A DNA stretch of 64,000 nucleotides from an uncultured Lachnospiraceae bacterium (GCA_910585965.1 CAJUHH010000007.1:97052-161051); one strand, 5' to 3'. Positions 26,501 to 35,171 are shown, counted from the stretch's first letter. The notes: generated by a model from the sequence alone, not told the origin. Program-made: numbers and translations.

Positions 26501-27166
26501 ATTCGAAAGAATATCCCTGATATAGAGGAAATCGGGATCCTTTAACCCAAACCCCAAGCATACAAGGGGCCTGCTAACCATCAAGGTTTTCAATGTTTCC
26601 AGGGCCATATGCCTTTCGCCGTCCACAAGAAGGGAGCGGTATTGTTCCCTTGTCAGGATAATGCTCTCCATATCCTCAATATCTCCGTGGGGTTTATAGA
26701 CGAAGTTCTCTGCCCTGGCCTGTAAGATTCTCCCCATCTCAGCCAACTGACAGTTTGTAACCATGTCCGTTTTTTTCCCCTGCCATTTTTCAATTCCCAT
26801 TTCTATCAGCTTATCGTAATTGGTCGTTATAAAGCAGTTTGCCCCCAGATCCAATATCTTCTTATGTATCTCATGGGGTTCCGCTTTCCCATAGCGGCAT
26901 GCACGAGGCATAAAAGTTTCGATCTGCGGCTTCGTCAATCGGTCAAATCCATAGCTTGCCGCCTGCAATAAATCCCCTTCCGCAATTTCTCTTTCTACCA
27001 GAGAACTGTCTATCCCGCATTCCTCCATAAAATCGGCCAGCTCATTCAATAATGATTTCCAGGAAGGCAATCCTGACCATATGGATATCCCCGAACCGAT
27101 CAATATGACGCAGTCTTCCTGCTTTAATGCTGTTATTATTCCTTTCAGGCTGTCAATATTTTTCAT
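23516..27166 (-). CDS. SIR2-STAND (NACHT) defence protein, copy A
   Basis: This 1216-residue protein has three parts. The first is an N-terminal SIR2 domain (about 1-285) with the NAD-binding GSGIS, catalytic-type Asn116 in FITTNYD and His160 in YKPHGD. The second is a STAND NTPase of the NACHT kind (about 330-660) with Walker A GAPGAGKS at 375-382, Walker B IFLDSFNEMP near 456-465 and winged-helix HQTITEYLAA. The third is a long helical-repeat C-terminus that would sense the trigger. SIR2-STAND proteins (Avs5-like) detect phage proteins and deplete NAD+, stopping growth of the infected cell. It overlaps the HExxH gene by 14 nt and is clearly paralogous to copy B at 29182-32811. Its trigger is unknown. 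Confidence 0.88.
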   Translation of the reverse strand: MKNIDSLKGIITALKQEDCVILIGSGISIWSGLPSWKSLLNELADFMEECGIDSSLVEREIAEGDLLQAASYGFDRLTKPQIETFMPRACRYGKAEPHEIHKKILDLGANCFITTNYDKLIEMGIEKWQGKKTDMVTNCQLAEMGRILQARAENFVYKPHGDIEDMESIILTREQYRSLLVDGERHMALETLKTLMVSRPLVCLGFGLKDPDFLYIRDILSNIYRGNVRDHYAIMADVEEAEVDYWERNYGIHLVGYETRMEPDGSRSHAPLLELLDTLQDELHGFAGTDSKAEKAGRTEIDKAKKEADQTWEEVMLAFVRYANRFRGYKKAETEFGIYVYRQSSDVMTRCFDKFDISFVEEFLTDSWGNAVLVGAPGAGKSYAMRRAAAVMAQELHKKCLEESGFSEKGIDFRQIIVPIYIDLKLYDGDLEGMIEREFSRTLPLERIMEECRCKIFLDSFNEMPKEYWDSGKYRQDFEKIFARFGNGAVVIGARTSDGLEAYGFPVYALDEIDPHTIDVELEKKGMTAELSKVMRKIISKPFYFQYVINGEIEIKNIAQPKHFYRELFGNLQKDFKRRFAEKAEIEKALSPAAYRALEIGVEAFPAEFIYEGMNEQDICQEMEEKKEVVNWLIYKKIITPCSNGKIAFAHQTITEYLAAKELMELYWKNPAVIREKMRFYRWDQAVFFMINLLPDDRVEEFINQLFRIDFILVLQSVPYMEFQKAGIINKIFKEIAENEDIRNRHWSRIESWLQYELDISEENEESIRDVIELGYRIGGAAAICLWKLKGDMVKDEFLQMLLEHAMEEMFCDKVGKVLSKIVEEADLEALEKMVDHLQTIIINYEMDWWRFRGFISAVADIMTKFDEEHIRDILVGDSEFAGLPAMRKRIFCKYLQNKNTACSLMMATDLFMQGYQRASITMYFIMKYSSQNILWDFLQREHIDRLLDCLYDEVWALDTLGEILKNRTDLKEYVKRKAKSYSGLTRAAILACADQEKRAEVFQELKSLLFMDEKELEIQPIELLREIELTWEGKEELFVRLLMLKNAELMVGLMGSFSPFSIKGFGIWEVEDIDWWLDWMEELEQKGDEDKESLQLLQIRGFLTRYTGPKSKEGLLARFNDEGCPYRKILLKYIIPRLETHISDFHEGAIEYIFEELKKECWDREKYGFLARAADHKFIVEKLMPLLEEADGVFRTNLLDIIETAGRRHGKRYLV

Positions 27167-28763
27167 AAAACCGTTTTATCTTCCCATATCTATCCTTGAT
27201 CACCATTTCCACATCCTGAATACTCACACCAAAATATTTTTTCGGATCCATATTCGCTTCATACCCGAAAAAGAGCCCGGAAAGATACTTAGATAAAACC
27301 CTCTTTACCAAATATCCCTGCTGCATTTCATGATTCTTTCTTTTGGAAAAAGATATCAGTCCTTTTTTCACCTTCATGGCCGGCGGCCCCTGGCTATTGC
27401 TTATTTCAATATACTTTTTTCGGTCTATCAGTCTAAACAGTTCGGGATTGATGAAAAAAAGCGGATATTTTATCCGAGTTTTACAAGCTTCTAAAAAAAC
27501 AGCATTATCATAGTCAACTGGAAAAAAATCCATTCTCCAGGCATCAAAGGTATAATTATTTTCAATAAATGCATTAGCAATACTGATTGGGGAGGGATAC
27601 CCGGTATCTTTGCTGATTACATCATACAAAATATAAATAAGACGGTTCCACTCATCCAGCGTTTTCAGTTCCAGAAACTGCACTTTTCCCCAATCCCACT
27701 CTTTGGCACTAATGTCGGAACCGTCTTTCAAGGCACGATTTAAAGCGCTGCATATAGAAATAAATCTGGGACCTGGCATTATTAAATTGAAGTCATATAA
27801 TGCTAAAAAACTGTCTCCCAGCTGAGGTGTCTGCGGAATAGGAATGTGAATCGCATAATCGCATACAAGGCAAAACAGAAAAACATGTATAGGTGTCATT
27901 TCTTTTGAAAGATGGGTAACTACAGAAGCAAATATGTTATGCGCAATCTGATAATCATCCTTCTTCAGCAATTCCTGCCTTACCTTTACAAGATTTTCAG
28001 GTTCGTTGAACCTTCCCATATAGGATAATAATCTCGTCAATTCGCAGTATCTTGCCTGAGACTCTAAAATCATATTATACCCGAAAGCCAATCCGTTTGG
28101 AGCAGACATAAGCATAATTTCGTTGCAATTGGCTAATTTGCTTTTTTTTGGGGAATACTTCTTTTTCATGCTATCATAAAAAGCATTTAAATCTTTTCCA
28201 GTATGATCGTAAAGGCGCGATACATAATAATATATTTTATTCATTAAACTCGTGCGCAACGGTCTGCCTTTTGTAACCTGTTCCAGTTGTTCGGGGGGAA
28301 AACCGCCTTCCAACACAAACAGGAACAGCTCAATATCCGATATCTCATCCAATAATTTTTGTACATAATCAAAAGACTGTGCCTGTTCTTTCTTATATCC
28401 CAACATCTCCCGAAGCGAGTGCAGCCTTTTATTAAATTCATCAGCCTGGTTTTCTACACAGTTTATAAATGGCGGTATAAAGTCCAATTCTTGAACCAAA
28501 GGAGCAATTATTTCATATTCCATATCCATCAGGCAGGTAAAAAAAAGCCCTAATGACGAAGAAGCAAATTGATAATAGTGCATTTGCTCATGGAAAAAAG
28601 TACAATAATGCAGCCATGAGTCAACAGCATCCGTCAAATTATCCAAATAATACTTATCCGTTTCTATCGTCCTGGTTATGGTATCAAATGTTCCCAATGG
28701 GCTATTTAGTTTTGCTTTGCTCCTCATCTTCAGAAAGGAACAACTCTCTGATAAGTTCCTCAT
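27153..28763 (-). CDS. Putative HExxH metallopeptidase of the SIR2-STAND cassette
   Basis: This 536-residue protein belongs to no family I recognise. It carries one clear HExxH motif, FFHEQMHYYQ (His58-Glu59-His62), in a helix near the N-terminus, the usual zinc-metallopeptidase core. The third zinc ligand could not be assigned. There is no signal peptide. ATG 28763 has GAGGAT 7 nt upstream but overlaps the preceding gene by 62 nt; ATG 28727 would overlap by 26 nt. It sits between the small membrane protein and SIR2-STAND copy A, overlapping both, so it is probably part of one defence cassette. Protease activity is inferred from the motif only. Confidence 0.6.
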   Translation of the reverse strand: MRNLSESCSFLKMRSKAKLNSPLGTFDTITRTIETDKYYLDNLTDAVDSWLHYCTFFHEQMHYYQFASSSLGLFFTCLMDMEYEIIAPLVQELDFIPPFINCVENQADEFNKRLHSLREMLGYKKEQAQSFDYVQKLLDEISDIELFLFVLEGGFPPEQLEQVTKGRPLRTSLMNKIYYYVSRLYDHTGKDLNAFYDSMKKKYSPKKSKLANCNEIMLMSAPNGLAFGYNMILESQARYCELTRLLSYMGRFNEPENLVKVRQELLKKDDYQIAHNIFASVVTHLSKEMTPIHVFLFCLVCDYAIHIPIPQTPQLGDSFLALYDFNLIMPGPRFISICSALNRALKDGSDISAKEWDWGKVQFLELKTLDEWNRLIYILYDVISKDTGYPSPISIANAFIENNYTFDAWRMDFFPVDYDNAVFLEACKTRIKYPLFFINPELFRLIDRKKYIEISNSQGPPAMKVKKGLISFSKRKNHEMQQGYLVKRVLSKYLSGLFFGYEANMDPKKYFGVSIQDVEMVIKDRYGKIKRFYEKY

Positions 28764-29097
28764 TTACAAGATCCTCTACATTCAGATGCCTGTTTTTATT
28801 ATCATAGTGGATTTCCAGCTTACGGTCGCCCTTTTGTATCGTAAGAACGGTATTTCCTTTATCCAAGTATTTCAACACAATTTCCTTTATACTAAGAATA
28901 ATGGCTGACAAAGTGCCTCCGCTTATGATCAATGTCAGGATGGGATTAATATTATTGTTCAATACTTTACTGCTTCGGAAAAAAACTCTGCCCATGCCCG
29001 TTACGGCATCCTGAATTTGATTTAATGCATGATAACACTGTAAAAAACTATTTTTGCTTTCGTCCTTTTCGAAAATAAATGTGATCTTTTCCTGCAT
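28702..29097 (-). CDS. Small single-pass membrane protein, EACC1-like
   Basis: This 131-residue protein has a short N-terminal alpha/beta domain, one hydrophobic helix (about residues 50-70, PILTLIISGGTLSAIILSI) and a basic, beta-rich tail (TVLTIQKGDRKLEIHYD) ending in an acidic stretch. The layout resembles effector-associated constant components (EACC1) that accompany peptidases in predicted conflict systems; similarity is by architecture, not checked alignment. ATG 29097 follows AGGGAGTG; an upstream in-frame start at 29118 is less likely. It lies 84 nt after SIR2-STAND copy B and overlaps the HExxH gene. Confidence 0.6.
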   Translation of the reverse strand: MQEKITFIFEKDESKNSFLQCYHALNQIQDAVTGMGRVFFRSSKVLNNNINPILTLIISGGTLSAIILSIKEIVLKYLDKGNTVLTIQKGDRKLEIHYDNKNRHLNVEDLVNEELIRELFLSEDEEQSKTK

Positions 29098-29181
29098 AAA
29101 ACACTCCCTATACAACATTTAAATAATGCTTAACCGACGTATCTTTTTCTATCCATATTATATTCGTTTGTCAAAATACTT

Positions 29182-32100
29182 TCAATTGTTTTCTTCGGAC
29201 AAAAGATATCTCCTCCCCTGCTGCATACCCGCAGTTTCTATGATATCTGCCACATTGCCCCTCAGAATTCTATCCCCGCTTTCTAACAACGGCATCATTC
29301 TTTCCCTAATAAACGGTTCATCGGCAATATATGCCAGAAAATGATGTTCCCATCCAATCCAATAGGCATTTTCTTTCAGATCTTCCAATATATACTGGAT
29401 CGTATTTTCTGAAAATTCATCCAGCTGTGCCTTTAACCCGGGGACGATATATCTCAAGATCGTTTTCCTGTATCTATCGTTTTCCTCGTTAAATTTCTCA
29501 ATAAACCTTTCCCTTGATTTCGCATCCATATATTGAGTTAAAAATCTCGAAATCTGCGCCAACCGCCATCTGTTGCTGCCGTCTTCCCCGCTCTTTTCCA
29601 GTTCTTCAATCCAGTCCAGCCACCAGTCCATGTTTTCAATTTCAAAAGTTCCAAACCCCTTAATACCCGGCGGCACGGAACCTCCCATCAGCCCTGCCAC
29701 CAGCGCCTGGTTTTTTAACGACAACAGCCGGACAAACAATTCTTCCTTTCCCTTCCAATCCAATTCTATTTCTTTAAGCAGCCGGAAGGGCTGGGCTTCC
29801 AGTTCGTCCGCTTCCATCAAAAGCAGCGATTCCAGTTCCTGAAAAACAACCTCCCGGTTCTCCGGATCTATGTAAGCTTCTATCGCCGCTTTGGTGATTC
29901 CGCGATATGCCTTTGCCTTCGACTGCACATAATCCTTCAAATCCTTACGGCTTCCCAGAATCTCCCGCAAAGCCTCAAATGCCCATACGCCATGGTCCAG
30001 ACAGTCGAGCAGCCTGTCGATATGTTCCTTTCGGAAGAAATCCCACGGCATAGCCTCTTTGGAAAAACGCACCAAAAAATATATTGCTATTGCTGCCCTT
30101 TGGTAGCCCTGCATAAACAAATCCACCGCCATAACAAGGCTCTCTGCCGTTTTCCTTTCCCGCAGGTAATCACAAAAGATCTCTTCACACAGCGAAGGCA
30201 CTTGGGCAATCGCGGAATCTCCTATCAATATATTGTGAACGCTTTTCTCTTCGAACTTCTGCATAAGAAAAGCCATCCCGGAAATAAAACCTTCTATCCT
30301 CTCCAGATCCACTTTCTCAGCCAGCATAAACTGCCGGGCTTCCTCCACCATTTTTTGAAGCGTCCCCAAATCTTCCTCTTCCACTATCTCACTTAAGATT
30401 TCCGCTGCCCCATTCCGGGAAAAATTATAATCAAACGCATGTTCCAAAAGGAGCTGCATACATTCCTCTTTGACAGCGTTCCCCTTCCATCTCCACAGGC
30501 AAAACAACGCCGAACCGCCAATGCTGTCTCCTAATCCTATGATCTTTCTTACGCTTTCTTCCTTTTCCTCTGAACATTGCAAGTCATGCCGCAGATAGCT
30601 CTCTATTTTCCACCGATGCCGATGCCTCACCTTCCAATTTTCTATGATTTCCGTTAAAATTTTCTTTTCCACTTCCGCCCTCTGGAACTCCATATACCGA
30701 ACGGCCCAGAGAACCAGCCCGAAATCCATCGCAAATAATTCATCGATAAATTCTTCCGCCGCATCATCCGAAAGCAGATTTACCATAAACAGCACGGTCT
30801 GGTCCCAGCGGTAAAACCTTATTTTTTCCCGGATGACCGTTTTATCCTTCCGATAAAAGCGCAGCAATTCCTTCGCCGCCAGATATTCCGTGATCGTCTG
30901 GTGTACAAACGCTATCTCCCCATTGCTGTGCGGTATCAAAATCCCTTTATAAATCAGCCAGTTTACGGCCTCTTCTTTCTCCTCCATCCTGCCAAAAGCA
31001 CCCATTCCCTCATACAAGAAAACAGGCGGAAATGCCTCTACGCCCACGTCAAGCGCCCGGTAAGCCGCTTTGGATAACATCTTTTCGATCTGCGCCTTTT
31101 TGCCAAAACGCGCCGTAAAGTCTTTCTGCAAATTCCCGAAAAACTCTCTGTAAAAATGCCTTGGCTGCAAAATATTCTTGATATCGATTTCCCCGCTGAT
31201 AATACGCTGGAAGTAAAACGGCTTGCTGACAATCCCAAGCATGACCGCATTTAATTTTACCGTCATTCCCCTTTTTTCCAGTTCTTCATCGATCGTATCC
31301 ATGTCGATCTCATCCAGGTAATAAACCGGGAACGAATATCCCTCCAGCCCGTCCGAAGTCCTCGACCCGATCACCACCGCCGCATTCCTGAACTGTTCAA
31401 AAACTTTTTCAAAATCCTGCCGGTACTTCCCCCCGTCCCAATATTCTTTCGGCATTTCGTTAAAAGAATCCAGAAAAATTTTGCACCGGCATTCCTTCCT
31501 GATCCTTTCTGACGACAATGTTTTTGAAAATTCTTTTTCTATCATCCCTTCCAGATTGCCGTCATATAATTTCAAATCGATATATACCGGCACGTCCATT
31601 TGTTGGAAATCTATGCTTTTGCCAACATGTACACTTTCTTCCAGGCATTTTTCGCTCAATTTCTGCGCCATATCCGCCGCTGCCCTGCGCATCGCATAGC
31701 TTTTCCCTGCCCCCGGCGCTCCGATCAGTATCGCATGCTCTCTGACGCCCATTAAAAAATCGTTCACAAGCCTTCCATTATTCCTATCCGCATAACGCAT
31801 TTCCGACCGCCCAGGCTCCCTATGGACGCGTATCCCGAACTCTGTTTCTGCCTTCCCATATCCGCCAAACCGCGCCGCATACCTAATAAACGCAAGAATC
31901 GTTTCCGCTTGATCTTGTCCCGTTTCCTTTTTTTCTTCTATATCCGTTTTGGCGGAAATATGCAATTCGGCATTTACCGTTTCCAGCAGCTCCAACAAGG
32001 GCGCATGGCTTCTGGAACCGTCCGGCTTTTCCTCGGTTTCGTAGCCGATCAAATGAATGCCATAATTCCTTCTCCAATAATCGGCCTCCCCCTCTTCCAC

Positions 32101-32811
32101 ATCCGCCATAACCGCATAATGATCCCTCACATTGCCTTGGTAAATATTGGAAAGAATGTCCCTGACATATAAAAAATCGGGATCCCGCAGCCCAAACCCC
32201 ATATACACGACGGGCCGGCTGACCATCAGGGTTTTCAACGTTTCCAGCGCCATATGCCTTTCGCCGTTCAAGAGCAGGGAGCGGTATTGCTCCCTCGTCA
32301 GGATAATGCTCTCCGCGTCCCCCACGTCCCCATGGGGCTTATAGACAAAATCCACCGCCCTCGCCTGGGATATCCTTCCCATTTCGGCCAGCTGGCGGTT
32401 TGTGACGACCATTGCCGGCTCTTTCGCCCGCCATTTCTGGATTCCCATTTCGATCAGCCTGTCGTAATTGGTCGTGATAAAGCATTTTACTCCCAAATCC
32501 AATATTTTCTTATGGATCTCATGAGGCTCCGCTTCCCCGCAGCGGCATGCGCGAACCATAAAAGCCCCGATCTGCGGCTTCGTCAGCCGGTCAAATCCAT
32601 AGCTTGCCGCCTGCAACAGTTCCCCGTTTTCAATTTCCCTCTTTACCAGGGAATTATCTTCCCCGCATTCCTCCATATAATCGGCCAATTCACGCAATAA
32701 CCCAGCCCAGGAAGGCAGACCCGACCACATGGATATCCCCGATCCTATGAATAATACGCAGTCTTCCTGCTTTAGCGCTGTTATCATGCCTTTTAGTTTG
32801 TCTTTTTTCAT
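29182..32811 (-). CDS. SIR2-STAND (NACHT) defence protein, copy B
   Basis: This 1209-residue paralogue of copy A has the same layout: SIR2 domain (GSGIS, FITTNYD, YKPHGD), NACHT-type STAND core (GAPGAGKS, IFLDSFNEMP, HQTITEYLAA) and a helical-repeat C-terminus. The N-terminal 280 residues are almost interchangeable with copy A; the C-terminal sensor region is more divergent, as expected if each recognises a different trigger. ATG 32811 overlaps the preceding gene's TGA as ATGA. Shortly upstream of the start both copies share GGAAGATAAAAC, although different genes precede them. Role: NAD+-depleting abortive infection, by family. Confidence 0.88.
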   Translation of the reverse strand: MKKDKLKGMITALKQEDCVLFIGSGISMWSGLPSWAGLLRELADYMEECGEDNSLVKREIENGELLQAASYGFDRLTKPQIGAFMVRACRCGEAEPHEIHKKILDLGVKCFITTNYDRLIEMGIQKWRAKEPAMVVTNRQLAEMGRISQARAVDFVYKPHGDVGDAESIILTREQYRSLLLNGERHMALETLKTLMVSRPVVYMGFGLRDPDFLYVRDILSNIYQGNVRDHYAVMADVEEGEADYWRRNYGIHLIGYETEEKPDGSRSHAPLLELLETVNAELHISAKTDIEEKKETGQDQAETILAFIRYAARFGGYGKAETEFGIRVHREPGRSEMRYADRNNGRLVNDFLMGVREHAILIGAPGAGKSYAMRRAAADMAQKLSEKCLEESVHVGKSIDFQQMDVPVYIDLKLYDGNLEGMIEKEFSKTLSSERIRKECRCKIFLDSFNEMPKEYWDGGKYRQDFEKVFEQFRNAAVVIGSRTSDGLEGYSFPVYYLDEIDMDTIDEELEKRGMTVKLNAVMLGIVSKPFYFQRIISGEIDIKNILQPRHFYREFFGNLQKDFTARFGKKAQIEKMLSKAAYRALDVGVEAFPPVFLYEGMGAFGRMEEKEEAVNWLIYKGILIPHSNGEIAFVHQTITEYLAAKELLRFYRKDKTVIREKIRFYRWDQTVLFMVNLLSDDAAEEFIDELFAMDFGLVLWAVRYMEFQRAEVEKKILTEIIENWKVRHRHRWKIESYLRHDLQCSEEKEESVRKIIGLGDSIGGSALFCLWRWKGNAVKEECMQLLLEHAFDYNFSRNGAAEILSEIVEEEDLGTLQKMVEEARQFMLAEKVDLERIEGFISGMAFLMQKFEEKSVHNILIGDSAIAQVPSLCEEIFCDYLRERKTAESLVMAVDLFMQGYQRAAIAIYFLVRFSKEAMPWDFFRKEHIDRLLDCLDHGVWAFEALREILGSRKDLKDYVQSKAKAYRGITKAAIEAYIDPENREVVFQELESLLLMEADELEAQPFRLLKEIELDWKGKEELFVRLLSLKNQALVAGLMGGSVPPGIKGFGTFEIENMDWWLDWIEELEKSGEDGSNRWRLAQISRFLTQYMDAKSRERFIEKFNEENDRYRKTILRYIVPGLKAQLDEFSENTIQYILEDLKENAYWIGWEHHFLAYIADEPFIRERMMPLLESGDRILRGNVADIIETAGMQQGRRYLLSEENN

Positions 32812-34274
32812 TGTTTTATCTTCCAATAGCCTTTCCTAGTCGAACCCTCATGCTTTATCATATCTTCATCTACCAACTCTTTTATATTTTTTTGAATAGC
32901 TCTTTTTGAAATCTTTATGACTTCTGCCATCTCTTCTTGTGTCACCCTCGGATTCTTTTGAATCAACTCCATTATTTTCTGCTGCGTTGAATTCAAACCT
33001 TTTGACGAACTTTTTGGCGAACTTTTTGGCGAACTTTTTGACGAACTTTTTGACGAACTTTTTGGCGAACTTTTTGGCGAACCTTGGTAAATTCCATTAT
33101 AAGATGGTCTGTATAAATTAACCCTAAAACTATCACCAATTTCCAATAATTCCGGTTCTCTGATACCATATTCCTTACAAGAACTGAACATTCTCTTAAT
33201 ACCAGTTCCCCAACTCTCAATGATCTTCATCCTGCTAAATACTTCTGCAATACATCTATTGCGAATTTTAGAGCCTCCCTCCTTAATTTGCTCTATCGTC
33301 AGACCTCCGTACAGCATTCCCGGAGATGTCACCTCTACTCTGTCATCATATACTGCAACTTGTACACACGCTCTGTCCAAAAAATTCCTGTGTGTTGTAG
33401 CATTCACAATTGCCTCTCTGATTGCTTCTGTTGGCAGTTCATATTTTTCATTTCTGACAAGACCTTTTATTTCTGCTCCCAGATTAATATGCTTTAACAC
33501 AAATTCATAGGCCTCTTCAATCTGCTCATACAACGGTCCGCCAAAATCTCTTTTATCAATAAAAATAACTCTTTCTATTCCCTTAAATAAGGCACACTGA
33601 ATTTTAGCGAAAGGAAATACATTATCTGTCAGCAAAACAAAAGCATTCGTTGGAAGCAATACCCCATCTATATTTTTAACCACACCCCAATTAATTAAAT
33701 TTTGTACTGTAACATCTTTTATCTCCTCTTTTTCACTTTTTGTCTTGGCCGCTTCTACCATATACCTTTTTATCGCGGCGCACAACTGTTCTGCTTTGCC
33801 GAAATCATATTTATGCTCTACGCACACCATCTCATCAAAAGAATGATGAGTTCCTTGTAATTCCAAATCTTTTAAAATAGCTTCGTCAGCAGGTCTGGAT
33901 GTTCCCGATACTCTGATATAAGTACCAGCTTCTTTTCCAAGTGATTTAATATAATATGGCCTGTTTGCTCCCGGATATATATGAATAACAATTACACTTT
34001 TTCCATCAATAGTATCTGCTCCAATACTTGGGAAAATCTGAGGATAACACGTATCCGAAATGGTATTTGTAATATTGTCTATAATCTTGAAGACTCCGTC
34101 CTTATCAACACCTACTATTTCATGCGTCTCATCATCTATGCCAATGACTATTTTTCCGCCTGAAGTATTTGCAAATGCTACAACGCTTTTTATATATTTT
34201 TCACTCTTTTGAGGTACCTCACGCTTAAACTCTATATTAGCAGATTCTCCTGCTTTCATTTCATCCACTAGCAT
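32808..34274 (-). CDS. AlbA_2 / Schlafen-type ATP-binding regulator with (SPKS) repeat linker
   Basis: This 488-residue protein has an N-terminal AlbA_2 (divergent AAA-4, Schlafen-like) domain (IEFKRE, FANTSGGKIVIGIDD), a central HATPase_c_4 region (REAIVNATTHRNF, SPGMLYGG, ESWGTGI) and a C-terminal winged helix-turn-helix (VTQEEMAEVIKISKRAIQ). Between them lies a tetrapeptide repeat SPKS/SSKS (about residues 396-424), encoded by the 12-bp tandem repeat at 33003-33087. Such proteins are usually regulators. It overlaps SIR2-STAND copy B by 4 nt and is the first gene of that cassette, so it may control it. Its own nucleic-acid target is unknown. Confidence 0.8.
   Translation of the reverse strand: MLVDEMKAGESANIEFKREVPQKSEKYIKSVVAFANTSGGKIVIGIDDETHEIVGVDKDGVFKIIDNITNTISDTCYPQIFPSIGADTIDGKSVIVIHIYPGANRPYYIKSLGKEAGTYIRVSGTSRPADEAILKDLELQGTHHSFDEMVCVEHKYDFGKAEQLCAAIKRYMVEAAKTKSEKEEIKDVTVQNLINWGVVKNIDGVLLPTNAFVLLTDNVFPFAKIQCALFKGIERVIFIDKRDFGGPLYEQIEEAYEFVLKHINLGAEIKGLVRNEKYELPTEAIREAIVNATTHRNFLDRACVQVAVYDDRVEVTSPGMLYGGLTIEQIKEGGSKIRNRCIAEVFSRMKIIESWGTGIKRMFSSCKEYGIREPELLEIGDSFRVNLYRPSYNGIYQGSPKSSPKSSSKSSSKSSPKSSPKSSSKGLNSTQQKIMELIQKNPRVTQEEMAEVIKISKRAIQKNIKELVDEDMIKHEGSTRKGYWKIKQ
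33003..33087. repeat. 12-bp in-frame tandem repeat (VNTR)
   Basis: Six full copies and a partial seventh of TGRCGAACTTTT lie end to end; the R position reads A, G, G, A, A, G, G. The unit is a multiple of three and codes K-S-S-(S/P) on the minus strand. Copy number could change by slippage without breaking the frame. Confidence 0.95.
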
Positions 34275-34352
34275 TCCTTTTTCACCTCAATCTACATTTT
34301 ATACTTTTCTTTACTATAAATGCCAACTAATATACCAAACCTAAAAGCACAG

Positions 34353-35171
34353 CTAACAAGCAATATTTCGAATAAATTCTTCTGTATCATTCCTTATATA
34401 ATTACGGGCTACAGCAGAAAACTCAGCGGTCGGTTTGGTCATATCTTTTAATTCTTTTATGTATTTTTTCAACATATCTCTGTAAACCAAAGAATGTGTT
34501 TCTGCATATTCTCTTTGAGCGTTTTTTATCAGTTCAATTTTCATCTTACAAGTTTGTTGAATTTCTTTGCGAGCATCTACTAATGATATACAATCCAAAT
34601 TGAAAACTCTAATAGACAAATGCACTCGTATGGCATCCCAGCAGTTGGCTTCCGTACATGCAGGATATACTTTCCCATCTATACCAAATGCAATCAATGA
34701 AACATCATATTCATCGGTCGGGTCAAGCAATCCACTCCATTCTCGATTTGGATCATCCCCGCATTTGGCTGCATGAGTTCCCTCCTTCAAAGGGAAATAT
34801 GATCCTTTACTTGTATTAGGGATTGACGCTGCCAAACGATAGTTCTTCCAATCAAATGCCAACCACCAATATGCCTCCACACTGGTAGATGTTTTTATTT
34901 CACAATTCCTTTTTAATTCTTTGGGCTGCTTTTTGGGACGGAAGTGATCCATATGATAAAACGAAGCACTATCCTTTGCTTCTGTATACCAACATTTCTC
35001 ATGCGATAATTGAGTATAATATTCTTTTAATTTTCCCCAGTAATCATCGTGTTCATCAATAAAACCATTCCGTTTACCTGGGGGCAGTCCCATTAATTGC
35101 CTTGTTAGTTCCGTGCCTTCATCAATTAGCGCTTGTGGCGGTGGATTTCCAAATAAGTTAATAAATATCAT
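34353..35171 (-). CDS. HNH nuclease, PtuB-like (Septu-type)
   Basis: This 272-residue protein carries the HNH-type segment KCWYTEAKDS (about residues 58-67) followed by HMDHFRPKK (about 73-81), the signature of TIGR02646/PtuB nucleases. One of the usual zinc cysteines in the first knuckle is replaced (CWYTE rather than CxYC), a variant seen in part of the family. GAAGAGG precedes the ATG, and the gene overlaps the ATPase gene by 14 nt. With the ATPase it makes a Septu-like pair in which ATPase sensing releases nuclease action on DNA. Confidence 0.75.
   Translation of the reverse strand: MIFINLFGNPPPQALIDEGTELTRQLMGLPPGKRNGFIDEHDDYWGKLKEYYTQLSHEKCWYTEAKDSASFYHMDHFRPKKQPKELKRNCEIKTSTSVEAYWWLAFDWKNYRLAASIPNTSKGSYFPLKEGTHAAKCGDDPNREWSGLLDPTDEYDVSLIAFGIDGKVYPACTEANCWDAIRVHLSIRVFNLDCISLVDARKEIQQTCKMKIELIKNAQREYAETHSLVYRDMLKKYIKELKDMTKPTAEFSAVARNYIRNDTEEFIRNIAC

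Noticed and set aside
33003..33087. CRISPR-like short direct repeats
   Set aside because: Units are contiguous 12-mers without spacers and code for a protein linker, so it is a tandem repeat and not a CRISPR array.
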